6,268 nucleotides of DNA from contig LUZV01000088.1 of the NCBI GenBank assembly GCA_001603765.1, forward strand, positions 1-6,268, read 5' to 3'. Shown here in pieces: positions 1-5,951 of this stretch. The stretch's first letter is position 1. Each line of letters starts with the position of its first letter. Origin of the DNA: Anaerolineales bacterium Chloro_02 (GTDB lineage: Bacteria; Chloroflexota; Anaerolineae; Anaerolineales; Anaerolineaceae). A model generated the notes under the pieces. The model did not search any database and had not been told where the DNA came from. It saw nothing but the letters and a program-made list of their open reading frames with translations. The position numbers and the translations under genes were made by a program.

Positions 1-1143
1 CCAAAAGCCTACGTCACCCCGCCAGAAATCCTGGGTAGCCCATATGAAGCTGAATATCGGGCGGTGATGGACCATCTGTTTAGCGTTTATGCCGAAGCCT
101 TGGCAGCGCTGCGCCCTTGGGGAGAGGCAAATACGCCTCGCCGCGAAAACGAAAGCGAAAAAGCCTGGGCAAACCGCGCCCGTGTGAAAGCTGTGGACGT
201 TGCGAGGTTCATCCTGCCTGCCGCGGCAATGGCGAATGTGGGTCTGACGATTAACGCGCGCGCGCTGGAATATGCCATTAAGAAAATGCTTTCGTCCGAA
301 CTTGAAGAAGTGCGCCTGATTGGCGCGGAAGTGAAAGCGGTTGCCACTCAGGAGCTGCCCACCTTGGTTAAATATGCCGACCCAATCGCCTATTTGCCAA
401 ATCTTCGCGAAAAATTCCGCGCGGTTGCCAATCAGATCGACACCATTTCAGGCGCGCCTTGGTGCAGCCTTAAAGATGTGGACGAAAACGCTGAAGATCG
501 GATCCTGGCGGCGGTTCTTTATCGCTTTGGCGACGACTCCTTCCAGGTTTGCCAGGACCAAGTCCTGAATATGTCCGAAGTGGAAAAACAAGGCTTGGTG
601 GATGTGATGTTTGACGGGCTGACGGATTTTGACGTGCCGCTGCGGGAGTTGGAATATGCTGACGCGACCTTCAGCCTGGTGATGGATCAAGGCGCGTATT
701 TTGAGTTCAAACGTCACCGCATGATGGCGCAAACCGTTCAGGACCTGACCACCCGCCTGGGTTACGCTATTCCAAAAGCTGTCACGGAAGCAGGTTTTGA
801 GGCGCGCTACCGCGAGGCGATGGACGAAGCTGCCAAATTGTTCGAAAAGCTGGCAGCCTGGAATCCTCAGGTGGCTGCTTATATCGTTCCCAACGCGTAT
901 AATCGCCGCGTCTTATGCCGCGCCAACCTGAGAGAACTCTTTCATTTCATCAAACTTCGCTGCGCCAAAAACGCCCATTTTTCAATCCAGCGGGTTGGTT
1001 GGGGAATGTTGGAGCAGATTCGCCCATACTTCCCGCGTTTCAGCCAGAAAATTCAGGTGAAGGGAGAGGCGAGCGCCCAGGCGCTGACAGAGGATTATTT
1101 CAGCGCGGTAGCGATTATGCCCAATCTCGCCACTGAGGATTAG
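1..1143 (+). CDS. ThyX-like (FAD-dependent thymidylate synthase family) tandem-domain protein, 3' part
   Basis: The reading frame is open from base 1, so the gene starts upstream; 380 residues are visible. Two ThyX-type halves can be read. The first ends with a helix carrying TINARALEY (from base 247) followed by an EVR-like segment and a Pro, which matches the C-terminal 'NARxLxHF...EIR' part of ThyX. The second has the RHR dUMP/FAD-binding triplet (bases 712-720) and later NLRELFHFIKLR, the same C-terminal signature again. ThyX makes dTMP from dUMP with methylene-tetrahydrofolate and FAD in the cytoplasm, normally as a protein of about 220-250 residues; this one is a duplicated, longer form. 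In the visible second copy the usual RHRxxSxNExSxR motif is degraded: the Ser seven residues after RHR is Asp (codon 742-744), and the downstream Arg is missing. The complete first copy of the motif would lie outside the window. The GTG at 64 and ATG at 67 are internal codons, since homology-like sequence continues before them. Family membership is fairly sure; catalytic activity is not. Confidence 0.75.
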   Translation, partial: PKAYVTPPEILGSPYEAEYRAVMDHLFSVYAEALAALRPWGEANTPRRENESEKAWANRARVKAVDVARFILPAAAMANVGLTINARALEYAIKKMLSSELEEVRLIGAEVKAVATQELPTLVKYADPIAYLPNLREKFRAVANQIDTISGAPWCSLKDVDENAEDRILAAVLYRFGDDSFQVCQDQVLNMSEVEKQGLVDVMFDGLTDFDVPLRELEYADATFSLVMDQGAYFEFKRHRMMAQTVQDLTTRLGYAIPKAVTEAGFEARYREAMDEAAKLFEKLAAWNPQVAAYIVPNAYNRRVLCRANLRELFHFIKLRCAKNAHFSIQRVGWGMLEQIRPYFPRFSQKIQVKGEASAQALTEDYFSAVAIMPNLATED

Positions 1144-1146
1144 CAG

Positions 1147-1170
1147 CGCGGGCGGAATTGCAAACCCGCG
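1147..1170 (+). terminator. Weak GC-rich hairpin after the ThyX-like gene
   Basis: CGCGGG (1147-1152) pairs with CCCGCG (1165-1170) around a 12-base loop, beginning three bases after the stop codon. No T-run follows, so it is a poor intrinsic terminator. It may only stabilise the 3' end of the transcript. It also overlaps the candidate -35 region of the next gene. Confidence 0.25.
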
Positions 1171-1184
1171 GCGATTGGTATAAT
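1158..1184 (+). promoter_or_regulatory. Candidate promoter of the small lipoprotein gene
   Basis: A perfect -10 hexamer TATAAT lies at 1179-1184. A weak -35 candidate, TTGCAA (1158-1163), lies 15 bases upstream, which is a short spacer. Transcription would start near 1191 and give a leader of about 35 bases before the ATG at 1226. The -10 match is strong; the -35 match is tentative. Confidence 0.55.
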
Positions 1185-1214
1185 TAGTAGAGCGTCCCAG
1201 TTAAAATCGGACGG

Positions 1215-1220
1215 AAAGGA
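1215..1220 (+). promoter_or_regulatory. Ribosome binding site for the small lipoprotein
   Basis: AAAGGA ends five bases before the ATG at 1226. It is a good Shine-Dalgarno match and fixes the start codon. Confidence 0.7.
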
Positions 1221-1225
1221 ACCAG

Positions 1226-1657
1226 ATGAAACGAAACCTGATCTTTTTAACGTGTCTAATTGTCTTGAGCTTACTTGCGGTGAGTTGCGGTTCAAAAAAG
1301 CCAACCGAGTCGACTGTTAATCTGCCTGTGGTCGGCGGAGAAGCTCAGGCTACAACTGTTGCACCGCAGCAGCCAGAGGCATCGGCGCCGGCGAACACAT
1401 ATCCAGTTGGAGATTCTGCCGCGCAAGGCGCGCATGACCCAGCGCTCGCTTACCCCATTGATAAAGCCAGCCCAACCTATGAGGCTGAAATGCGCGCTTT
1501 TGTTGAAAAAATCCTTAATGGAGCGTACAAAATTGAGGATCTTGTCAAAAAGGATGAGGCTCAACTGCGAGAAATCCTGACAACGGCAGCTCAGGGGAAG
1601 TTGATACTCACTGAAGGGCAGCTAAAAGCGGCTATAGACTGGTTGTTGAAAAAATAA
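1226..1657 (+). CDS. Small secreted lipoprotein of unknown function
   Basis: This is a 143-residue protein that I do not recognise. Residues 1-20 form a classical signal peptide: basic start (KR at 2-3), hydrophobic core 5-19, then Cys21 preceded by Ala-Val-Ser. The lipobox is slightly atypical because position -3 is Ala rather than Leu, but Cys21 followed by GSKK fits a lipid-anchored protein. Residues 22 to about 75 are a low-complexity linker rich in Ala, Pro, Thr, Gln and Ser, probably unstructured. Residues about 80-143 are predicted helical: TYEAEMRAFVEKIL, then IEDLVKKDEAQLREIL, then EGQLKAAIDWLLKK. This suggests a small helical bundle outside the cell membrane. The gene has its own promoter-like box, a good ribosome binding site and a strong terminator, so it is probably expressed alone. 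No enzyme motif is visible. Coding status and lipoprotein nature are well supported; the role is unknown. Confidence 0.8.
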   Translation: MKRNLIFLTCLIVLSLLAVSCGSKKPTESTVNLPVVGGEAQATTVAPQQPEASAPANTYPVGDSAAQGAHDPALAYPIDKASPTYEAEMRAFVEKILNGAYKIEDLVKKDEAQLREILTTAAQGKLILTEGQLKAAIDWLLKK

Positions 1658-1676
1658 GTCGATTTTCGATCTATTT

Positions 1677-1709
1677 AACACCTGCCCAAATTCGGGCAGG
1701 TGTTTTTTT
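1677..1709 (+). terminator. Strong intrinsic terminator of the small lipoprotein gene
   Basis: An 11-bp perfect stem (1677-1687 with 1694-1704) closes a six-base loop AAATTC (1688-1693), and seven T residues run from 1703 to 1709. The core is CCTGCCC/GGGCAGG. It lies 20 bases after the stop codon. This is a textbook Rho-independent terminator on the + strand. Confidence 0.93.
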
Positions 1710-1751
1710 AATCGGGGGCAAAAAAACAGCCAAATACGCCTGGTTTTAGGG

Positions 1752-1757
1752 TAAAAT
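1752..1757 (+). promoter_or_regulatory. Candidate -10 box upstream of the 254-residue protein
   Basis: TAAAAT matches TATAAT at five of six positions. No convincing -35 sits 16-18 bases upstream. If used, the mRNA leader would be about 84 bases and would contain a small hairpin (1779-1784 with 1791-1796, loop TCATGC). A second, weaker option is TTGCAA (1801-1806) with GACAAT (1825-1830), spacer 18. I cannot choose between them from sequence alone. Confidence 0.35.
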
Positions 1758-1837
1758 TATGATGGAAACATGTGGGCTATCCTCTCATGCGGGGATTTGT
1801 TTGCAAGGTTTTGAAGACGTAGAAGACAATCGGAATT

Positions 1838-1841
1838 GGAG
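1838..1841 (+). promoter_or_regulatory. Ribosome binding site for the 254-residue protein
   Basis: GGAG, within TTGGAGA, ends six bases before the ATG at 1848 and supports that start. Confidence 0.6.
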
Positions 1842-1847
1842 AATTGA

Positions 1848-2612
1848 ATGGCTATTCACTTATATTTATCTTTGTTTCCTGAAGCGTTAATCGCTTCCAT
1901 GTTATCACCAGAAGATTTCGGCACTTATTACGCGCTTGGCTCCGCAAAGAAATCCCGTGGACAGGCGATCTTTTTTGAGGTGGATCCTACCTTCCGCCAC
2001 CCCCACTTTAAAATTGATGAGGCCTTTAAGCGCTGTGTTCCCCATGATGACGGCAGTCTGAAGTCGTCGGTTTACATTTCTGTTTATCGAGTGTTAGAGC
2101 ATGTGAAGCTGAGCGCTCTGCAGCACCTTTATCTGACCACATCGGATGGTCACACACTTGATCTTTCTCCCTCTGAGGATATCCCCAACGGTACTGGTCA
2201 GCTCCACCTCTACCAGGAGATCGCTCCGGTGGCGCCGTTGGTGGTTAGCCGGCTTGGACCGATCCAATTTCTTGACCAATTGGTTAGGAACCCAGTTTCC
2301 TTGGTCACCGTGCCGGCTTTAGTTTTTACCGAGCTGCAATTAGGTGAGCTGGCTGATGACCCGGAAATGGGAATCATGCTCAATTTGCCCTACGGCAACC
2401 AGGATCACCTGCGCCAATGCCTTTCGGACATTAAAACCAAATTTGCCACAACCAAGATGGTTGATCGCTCGCATAACCCCAATGTGGAATATCGCTCAAT
2501 CAAGAACGGCTTCTTTGTGGGTAACAATGAAGAAATGCGCTACTACCCCATGCCAACCGCTGGCGAACTGCGGGTTTTGAATTACCGCTGGTTCCGCTCC
2601 GCGAACATGTAA
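1848..2612 (+). CDS. Conserved-looking hypothetical protein, 254 residues
   Basis: I cannot assign a family. The protein is predicted soluble and cytoplasmic: no signal peptide and no membrane segment. It opens with a hydrophobic stretch, IHLYLSLFPEALIASML, followed by a Tyr/Gly segment (DFGTYYALGSAKKSRGQA) and a beta-rich block (IFFEVDP, residues 41-47). Residues 70-145 alternate short strands and helices. The C-terminal third has LPYGNQDHLRQCLSDIKTK (180-198) and an aromatic, charged tail around RYYPMPTAGELRVLNYRWF (231-249), which looks like a folded domain and not spurious translation. Codon use and length fit a real gene, and no competing long frame occurs. It lies alone, with an upstream -10 candidate and a hairpin terminator behind it, so it is probably monocistronic. 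No catalytic signature (Walker, HD, PD-(D/E)xK, Cys/His pairs) is visible. Function is left open. Confidence 0.8.
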   Translation: MAIHLYLSLFPEALIASMLSPEDFGTYYALGSAKKSRGQAIFFEVDPTFRHPHFKIDEAFKRCVPHDDGSLKSSVYISVYRVLEHVKLSALQHLYLTTSDGHTLDLSPSEDIPNGTGQLHLYQEIAPVAPLVVSRLGPIQFLDQLVRNPVSLVTVPALVFTELQLGELADDPEMGIMLNLPYGNQDHLRQCLSDIKTKFATTKMVDRSHNPNVEYRSIKNGFFVGNNEEMRYYPMPTAGELRVLNYRWFRSANM

Positions 2613-2622
2613 TATTTTGAAT

Positions 2623-2668
2623 CGTTAACAAAGAATCCGCAGCATTCCCTGCGGATTCTTTGTTAACG
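2623..2668. terminator. Bidirectional terminator between convergent genes
   Basis: A perfect 20-bp inverted repeat (2623-2642 with 2649-2668) surrounds a six-base loop CATTCC. The GC-rich inner part (ATCCGCAG/CTGCGGAT) is flanked by AAAGA on the left and TCTTT on the right, so each strand presents a hairpin followed by a U-rich tract. It begins 11 bases after the + strand stop (2610-2612) and ends four bases before the minus-strand stop (2673-2675). Position and symmetry point to shared termination for both genes. Confidence 0.88.
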
Positions 2669-2672
2669 GCAA

Positions 2673-3473
2673 TCAATCGTAGATAACCGCCATATTCCCG
2701 AGCACACCCCAGGAAGTCAGAAAGACCTCGGTGGGTACAGAGAAAAACTTGCCGTTATTCATATAAAAGATGTTTGACTCGTCATAACCGGTCAGGATGA
2801 CCACATGTTCGAACGGCGCAACGGTTACAGCCGCGCCAGCTTTATCGATGTATATGACAGGGTCGCTGTAGACCATGTTTCCGATCACCCAGGCGATGAT
2901 GGGATCGCCTTCCGCCAGTTCATGTTTAACCTCGTCCAGTGTCATCCCGCTCACTGCGCGTGCCGGCAAGCCATATTCTTTTAACAGCTCAGCGATGGGT
3001 TGGGCGTGCACGCCGTAGGCATAGGGCGGGATTTGCCCCCAGCCGTCAGTTGTGACGTTTCCCACAAAACCGAGCTCAGGGTTATCTGAAAGAGGCAGGG
3101 CGAACTGAAAGGTGGATTCGTAAATCAGGACGTCAAAGAAGCCCGCCCAATCAACCGCCGCGCTGGCTTCGCAGCCTAACTCGTAGGTCTGGGAATGCCC
3201 GCTGATATGAGTGATCATGGCGGAGGGTTTCGGCGGAGCTTCGGTGTTGGTTGGGCTGGGCTGGGTTGAAGTCGGCGCGCTGAATATTGGCTGAGGGGTG
3301 GCGGTTGGTGCGCTGGTGGCGGTGGGAAGTGGCACTGTGGGCGTTGAGCTGGGCGGCGCAGTCGGAGCGGCAACCGTGGGCTGTTTGCATCCCGTCAGGA
3401 CCAGCAAGGTAAACGACACGGCTAAAAAAACAAAAAACCTGGACTTCAATATACAGGAAGCATGTGGAGCCAT
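2673..3473 (-). CDS. Lipoprotein with C39-like (papain-fold) cysteine peptidase domain
   Basis: This is a 266-residue, membrane-anchored extracytoplasmic protein. Residues 10-28 are a signal peptide (KSRFF, hydrophobic core) ending in the lipobox LTGC with Cys29 as lipid anchor. Residues 30-85 form a Pro/Thr/Ser/Ala linker. Residues about 88-266 resemble the Peptidase_C39_2 family. The nucleophile is Cys101 in HSQTYELGCEA, with Gln95 six residues before it, the spacing of Gln19 and Cys25 in papain. PELGFVGN and IPPYAYGVHAQPIAELLKEYG (132-168) are typical of this family, as is FEHVVILTGYDE with the likely catalytic His223. The usual third catalytic Asp seems replaced by Asn in FYMNNG (Asn239/240). 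The substrate is unknown; such proteins may cleave peptides or act as non-catalytic binders. The start ATG lies 10 bases after the upstream gene's stop, so the two are probably cotranscribed. An in-frame TTG eight codons later would give a tidier signal peptide but lacks a ribosome binding site. Confidence 0.82.
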   Translation of the reverse strand: MAPHASCILKSRFFVFLAVSFTLLVLTGCKQPTVAAPTAPPSSTPTVPLPTATSAPTATPQPIFSAPTSTQPSPTNTEAPPKPSAMITHISGHSQTYELGCEASAAVDWAGFFDVLIYESTFQFALPLSDNPELGFVGNVTTDGWGQIPPYAYGVHAQPIAELLKEYGLPARAVSGMTLDEVKHELAEGDPIIAWVIGNMVYSDPVIYIDKAGAAVTVAPFEHVVILTGYDESNIFYMNNGKFFSVPTEVFLTSWGVLGNMAVIYD

Positions 3474-3483
3474 CGCGAAAAAC

Positions 3484-4308
3484 CTAAAGACCTAGTTTTG
3501 TACGCTGTTGATGCCGGCGGATGGACTCAAGCAGACCACTGCTTGCTGTCTCATCAAAAAATGGCAGATAAGAGCGAACGCGGCTTTCTATCGCGCTGCC
3601 ATCCGTATCAGAGAGAACTTCTTTTAACAAATAGGTCGTCTCTGAAGGGGATCGACGAGCCAATGCTTCAACTACCCGGCTGAGGTTGGGTTGGATCAGG
3701 CTCTGATCGTTCTGCAGAAAAGGTCTGATGATGCTAAAGAACCCCGGCAGTTGATCGGAATGGGCTTGCTCTACCAAGCGAGAAAGACCAAATAACCCAT
3801 TATTTTGAAGGCGCGCCTCGGGGCTTTCGAGCAATTTCCTGATAAACGCGCTCCAGTCTACCTGGTCTTCAGAGAGCAACCGCTGATTGGCTTTGCTGAA
3901 AATTGAATTGGCTACCGCTCGATCAAGCGGCGCCGCTAACCAGCGTTCAAGACGATCATACACCTCGGATTTTGACGTGAGAGGAAGCTGACCAAGGAGA
4001 TGAGCCGCAAGATCGCGCGCCTCAAAGTGATTGTCCTTCCAGAGCTCATCCACCAAAGCCAAAGTCTCAACAGGGTCCTGGCGGGCTTTCAGGCTGAGCC
4101 CGTGCTCAATTTGCGGCAGCACCTGCGCAGGCAGGTTGTAGACCAACATAAAGCTGGCTGGCACGGCATCTTTGTGCTGACGGTGGGAGTGGCGGTGATA
4201 AAACTGCAAAGTTTCGTGCAGTAGGTTGCGGAATTCAATCGGGTCTGAAGAAACAGTTTTCAGCGCCTCAATTTGCCTGCTCAGGCGGGTGAGATCGATT
4301 GCTGCCAT
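3484..4308 (-). CDS. AlkD-like HEAT-repeat protein
   Basis: This is a 274-residue, almost wholly helical soluble protein with no signal peptide or membrane segment. Repeated helix pairs are visible: about 23-38, 54-70, 79-107, 114-125, 151-182 and 207-231. The segment ALVDELWKDNHFEARDLAAHLLGQL (84-108) matches the 'LWxxxxxExRxLA' pattern of the AlkD/DNA alkylation repair HEAT-like family, followed by a Trp-containing helix and PLDRAVANSIF (127-137). AlkD proteins excise alkylated purines with a HEAT-repeat solenoid that cradles DNA. The catalytic Asp and Trp residues of AlkD cannot be placed with confidence here, so this could equally be a non-catalytic scaffold. It is the first gene of a two-gene unit with the C39-like lipoprotein. 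Its -10 box is six bases before the ATG, so translation is probably leaderless and no Shine-Dalgarno sequence is expected or seen. The fold is likely; the function is uncertain. Confidence 0.7.
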   Translation of the reverse strand: MAAIDLTRLSRQIEALKTVSSDPIEFRNLLHETLQFYHRHSHRQHKDAVPASFMLVYNLPAQVLPQIEHGLSLKARQDPVETLALVDELWKDNHFEARDLAAHLLGQLPLTSKSEVYDRLERWLAAPLDRAVANSIFSKANQRLLSEDQVDWSAFIRKLLESPEARLQNNGLFGLSRLVEQAHSDQLPGFFSIIRPFLQNDQSLIQPNLSRVVEALARRSPSETTYLLKEVLSDTDGSAIESRVRSYLPFFDETASSGLLESIRRHQQRTKLGL

Positions 4309-4314
4309 GCGAAG

Positions 4315-4320
4315 ATTATA
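4315..4320 (-). promoter_or_regulatory. -10 box predicting a leaderless transcript for the HEAT-repeat gene
   Basis: Read on the minus strand, a perfect TATAAT ends at 4315, followed by CTTCGC and then the ATG at 4308. The usual 6-7 base distance from -10 to transcription start places the 5' end at the A of the start codon. No good -35 is seen 16-19 bases upstream. Confidence 0.6.
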
Positions 4321-4463
4321 GCGTGATTTATCGTTAGCGCCATTTTGGAATATCCAGTTTGCAGGATGAGACCCACCCCCTGATTACCTCTACGAGAAAA
4401 GGGTGAAACAACATTGGGGTAAACACCTGGCACGAACATGTAAAAAAAGGCGAAATAACATAA
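4321..4463. other. Intergenic spacer between the HEAT-repeat gene and the proS terminator
   Basis: This spacer holds the upstream promoter region of the HEAT-repeat gene on its left side. A weak pairing of CACCCCC (around 4374-4380) with GGGGT (around 4416-4420) is visible, but it is too loose to call a structure. I see no small reading frame with a ribosome binding site, no repeat and no RNA gene. Confidence 0.4.
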
Positions 4464-4491
4464 AACATGCCGGATTCTTTTCCGGCATGTT
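4464..4491 (-). terminator. Terminator of the LOG-proS unit
   Basis: An 11-bp perfect stem (4464-4474 with 4481-4491, core ACATGCCGGA) closes a six-base loop. It lies 27 bases beyond the proS stop codon. On the minus strand the stem ends in TT and continues TTATGTTATTTCG, a modest U-tract. A run of seven T (minus strand, 4501-4507) lies between the stop codon and the stem. Probably an intrinsic terminator, weaker than the one at 1677-1709. Confidence 0.75.
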
Positions 4492-4518
4492 CATTTTCAC
4501 AAAAAAATCAGGCTGAGA

Positions 4519-5949
4519 TCAATAGCCCTTGGCGAAGTAGACCTGGCGGTTGGTTTTCTTTCCGCTGAAGAAGCAAACGCCTTCACCCTCAGATGGGGCG
4601 AAGTTGCGCAGGCTGGCTCTTGTTTCTTCTTTGACTTTTGCCTCATTTTCGGCATCATCGTACCACCAGACCTTCGCCCAGCCTTTGTTCTCAACCACGT
4701 CTTTAAAGTCTTCGTAATTGTTGACCTCAAAAATGTGATCATCGCGGAACTTGGTCGCTTTGGCGAGCATATTTGCCTGGATTTCGGTCAGCATTGCTGG
4801 CACGGCTTGTTCAAACCCTGCCATCGGGATAAAGCTCTTCCCTTCTTTGCCGGGAATGTCTCGCCGGGCTAATACCAGCGTTCCGTTTTGCACATCCTTG
4901 GGTCCGATCTCTATCCGCAGCGGCACGCCCTTCAATTCCCAGTCGTTAAATTTAAACCCAGGGGTCAGACCTTCACGCCGATCCACGACAACCCTCAGCT
5001 GTCCCAGTCCGCGCTCGATTTTCGCGACCGCCTCCATGACCAGTGCTTTTTCTTCGTCTTTACGATAAATTGGCACAATCACCACCTGGTAGGGAGCCAG
5101 GTTTGGAGGCAAAACCAGCCCCTGGTCGTCGCCGTGGGTCATGATGATGGCGCCGATGAAACGCGTGGAAAGACCCCAGGAGGTCGTCCAACAGTATTGC
5201 AGCTGATTGGATTCATCCAGGTATTTGATATCGAACGCCTGGGCAAAATTTTGCCCAAGAAAGTGAGAAGTACCTGCCTGAAGCGCTTTTGTGTCGCCCA
5301 TCATGGCTTCGATCGAATAGGTTGCTTTCGCGCCGGCGAATTTTTCACTCTCGGATTTTTGCCCGGGGAGGACAGGAACCGCGGCTTCGTTGATCGCGAA
5401 GTCGGCATAGACGTTGAGCATGCGCTGGGTGTGCTCTTCGGCTTCCAGCTCGGTGGCGTGGGCAGTGTGCCCTTCTTGCCAGTAGAATTCGAGCGTGCGC
5501 AGAAATAGCTTTGTACGCATTTCCCAGCGGACCACGTTCGCCCACTGGTTAATCAGAAGCGGCAAGTCCCGATAACTTTGGATCCATTTGGCAAACATGG
5601 TGCCGATGATAGTTTCGGAGGTGGGGCGCACCACGAGAGGTTCTTCAAGCAACTGCCCGCCGCCGTGGGTAACAACTGCCAGCTCAGGCGAAAACCCTTC
5701 GACGTGCTCCTTTTCTTTGGTCATAAAAGATTGCGGGATAAGCAGTGGGAAGGCGGCATTCACATGACCGGTCTCTTTGAAGCGTTTATTCAAAGCGGCT
5801 TGGATATTCTCCCAAATAGCCCAGCCGTAAGGCCGAACTACCATACAGCCGCGCACAGGGGCATAATCTGCCAATTCAGCCCGGATCACGAGCTGGTTGT
5901 ACCATTCCGAAAAGTTTTCTTGCCTGCTGGGTAATTTTTTGTCGTCCAT
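4519..5949 (-). CDS. proS: Prolyl-tRNA synthetase, type 3 (archaeal/eukaryotic-like)
   Basis: ProRS charges tRNA-Pro with proline using ATP in the cytoplasm. The 476-residue length is normal for the type 3 form, which lacks the INS editing domain of the E. coli-type enzyme. Class II core: RPTSE at 108-112 (proline pocket); motif 2 as R141-W-E143...FLR151..EF.WQEGHTAH (149-164); motif 3 around GLSTRFIGAIIMTHGDD (259-275). The anticodon-binding domain follows (about 286-385), with VPIYRKDEE and VDRREGLTPGFKFNDWELKGVPLRIEIG. The C-terminal domain (about 400-476) ends in FAKGY; the terminal Tyr is characteristic of this class. The usual four-Cys zinc site is lost: only Cys459 remains, with Asn449 and Ser462 in places normally held by Cys. 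I choose ATG 5949 over the GTG at 5955 because the AAAGAG ribosome binding site is five bases before the ATG and overlaps the GTG. The gene follows the LOG-family gene directly and ends before a hairpin terminator. Confidence 0.96.
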   Translation of the reverse strand: MDDKKLPSRQENFSEWYNQLVIRAELADYAPVRGCMVVRPYGWAIWENIQAALNKRFKETGHVNAAFPLLIPQSFMTKEKEHVEGFSPELAVVTHGGGQLLEEPLVVRPTSETIIGTMFAKWIQSYRDLPLLINQWANVVRWEMRTKLFLRTLEFYWQEGHTAHATELEAEEHTQRMLNVYADFAINEAAVPVLPGQKSESEKFAGAKATYSIEAMMGDTKALQAGTSHFLGQNFAQAFDIKYLDESNQLQYCWTTSWGLSTRFIGAIIMTHGDDQGLVLPPNLAPYQVVIVPIYRKDEEKALVMEAVAKIERGLGQLRVVVDRREGLTPGFKFNDWELKGVPLRIEIGPKDVQNGTLVLARRDIPGKEGKSFIPMAGFEQAVPAMLTEIQANMLAKATKFRDDHIFEVNNYEDFKDVVENKGWAKVWWYDDAENEAKVKEETRASLRNFAPSEGEGVCFFSGKKTNRQVYFAKGY

Positions 5950-5951
5950 AA

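Noticed and set aside
254..265. Alternating purine/pyrimidine run ACGCGCGCGCGC that could form Z-DNA
   Set aside because: It is short, lies inside the ThyX-like coding region and encodes the conserved NARAL motif, so protein coding explains it.
448..732. Minus-strand open frame opposite the ThyX-like gene
   Set aside because: It is a shadow of the coding strand; there is no start signal, and composition is explained by the ThyX-like gene.
1710..1847. Possible riboswitch or small RNA in the leader of the 254-residue protein
   Set aside because: Only one small six-pair hairpin with a G-T pair is visible; no conserved riboswitch core or expression platform is seen.
3243..3265. G-rich stretch with three GGG runs and nearby GG pairs, a possible G-quadruplex on the + strand
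   Set aside because: Only three runs of three G are present, and the stretch is the complement of the Pro/Thr-rich linker codons of the lipoprotein gene.
3230..3390. Low-complexity repeat tract
   Set aside because: It encodes the Pro/Thr/Ala linker of the C39-like lipoprotein; no exact repeat unit is present at the DNA level.
3471..3486. Frameshift or fusion between the HEAT-repeat and lipoprotein genes
   Set aside because: The HEAT-repeat gene has a clean stop and the lipoprotein has its own start and signal peptide; the close spacing is ordinary operon packing.
4888..5508. Long + strand open frame (206 codons) opposite proS
   Set aside because: It is the antisense shadow of a well-conserved synthetase gene, with no ribosome binding site or recognisable protein.
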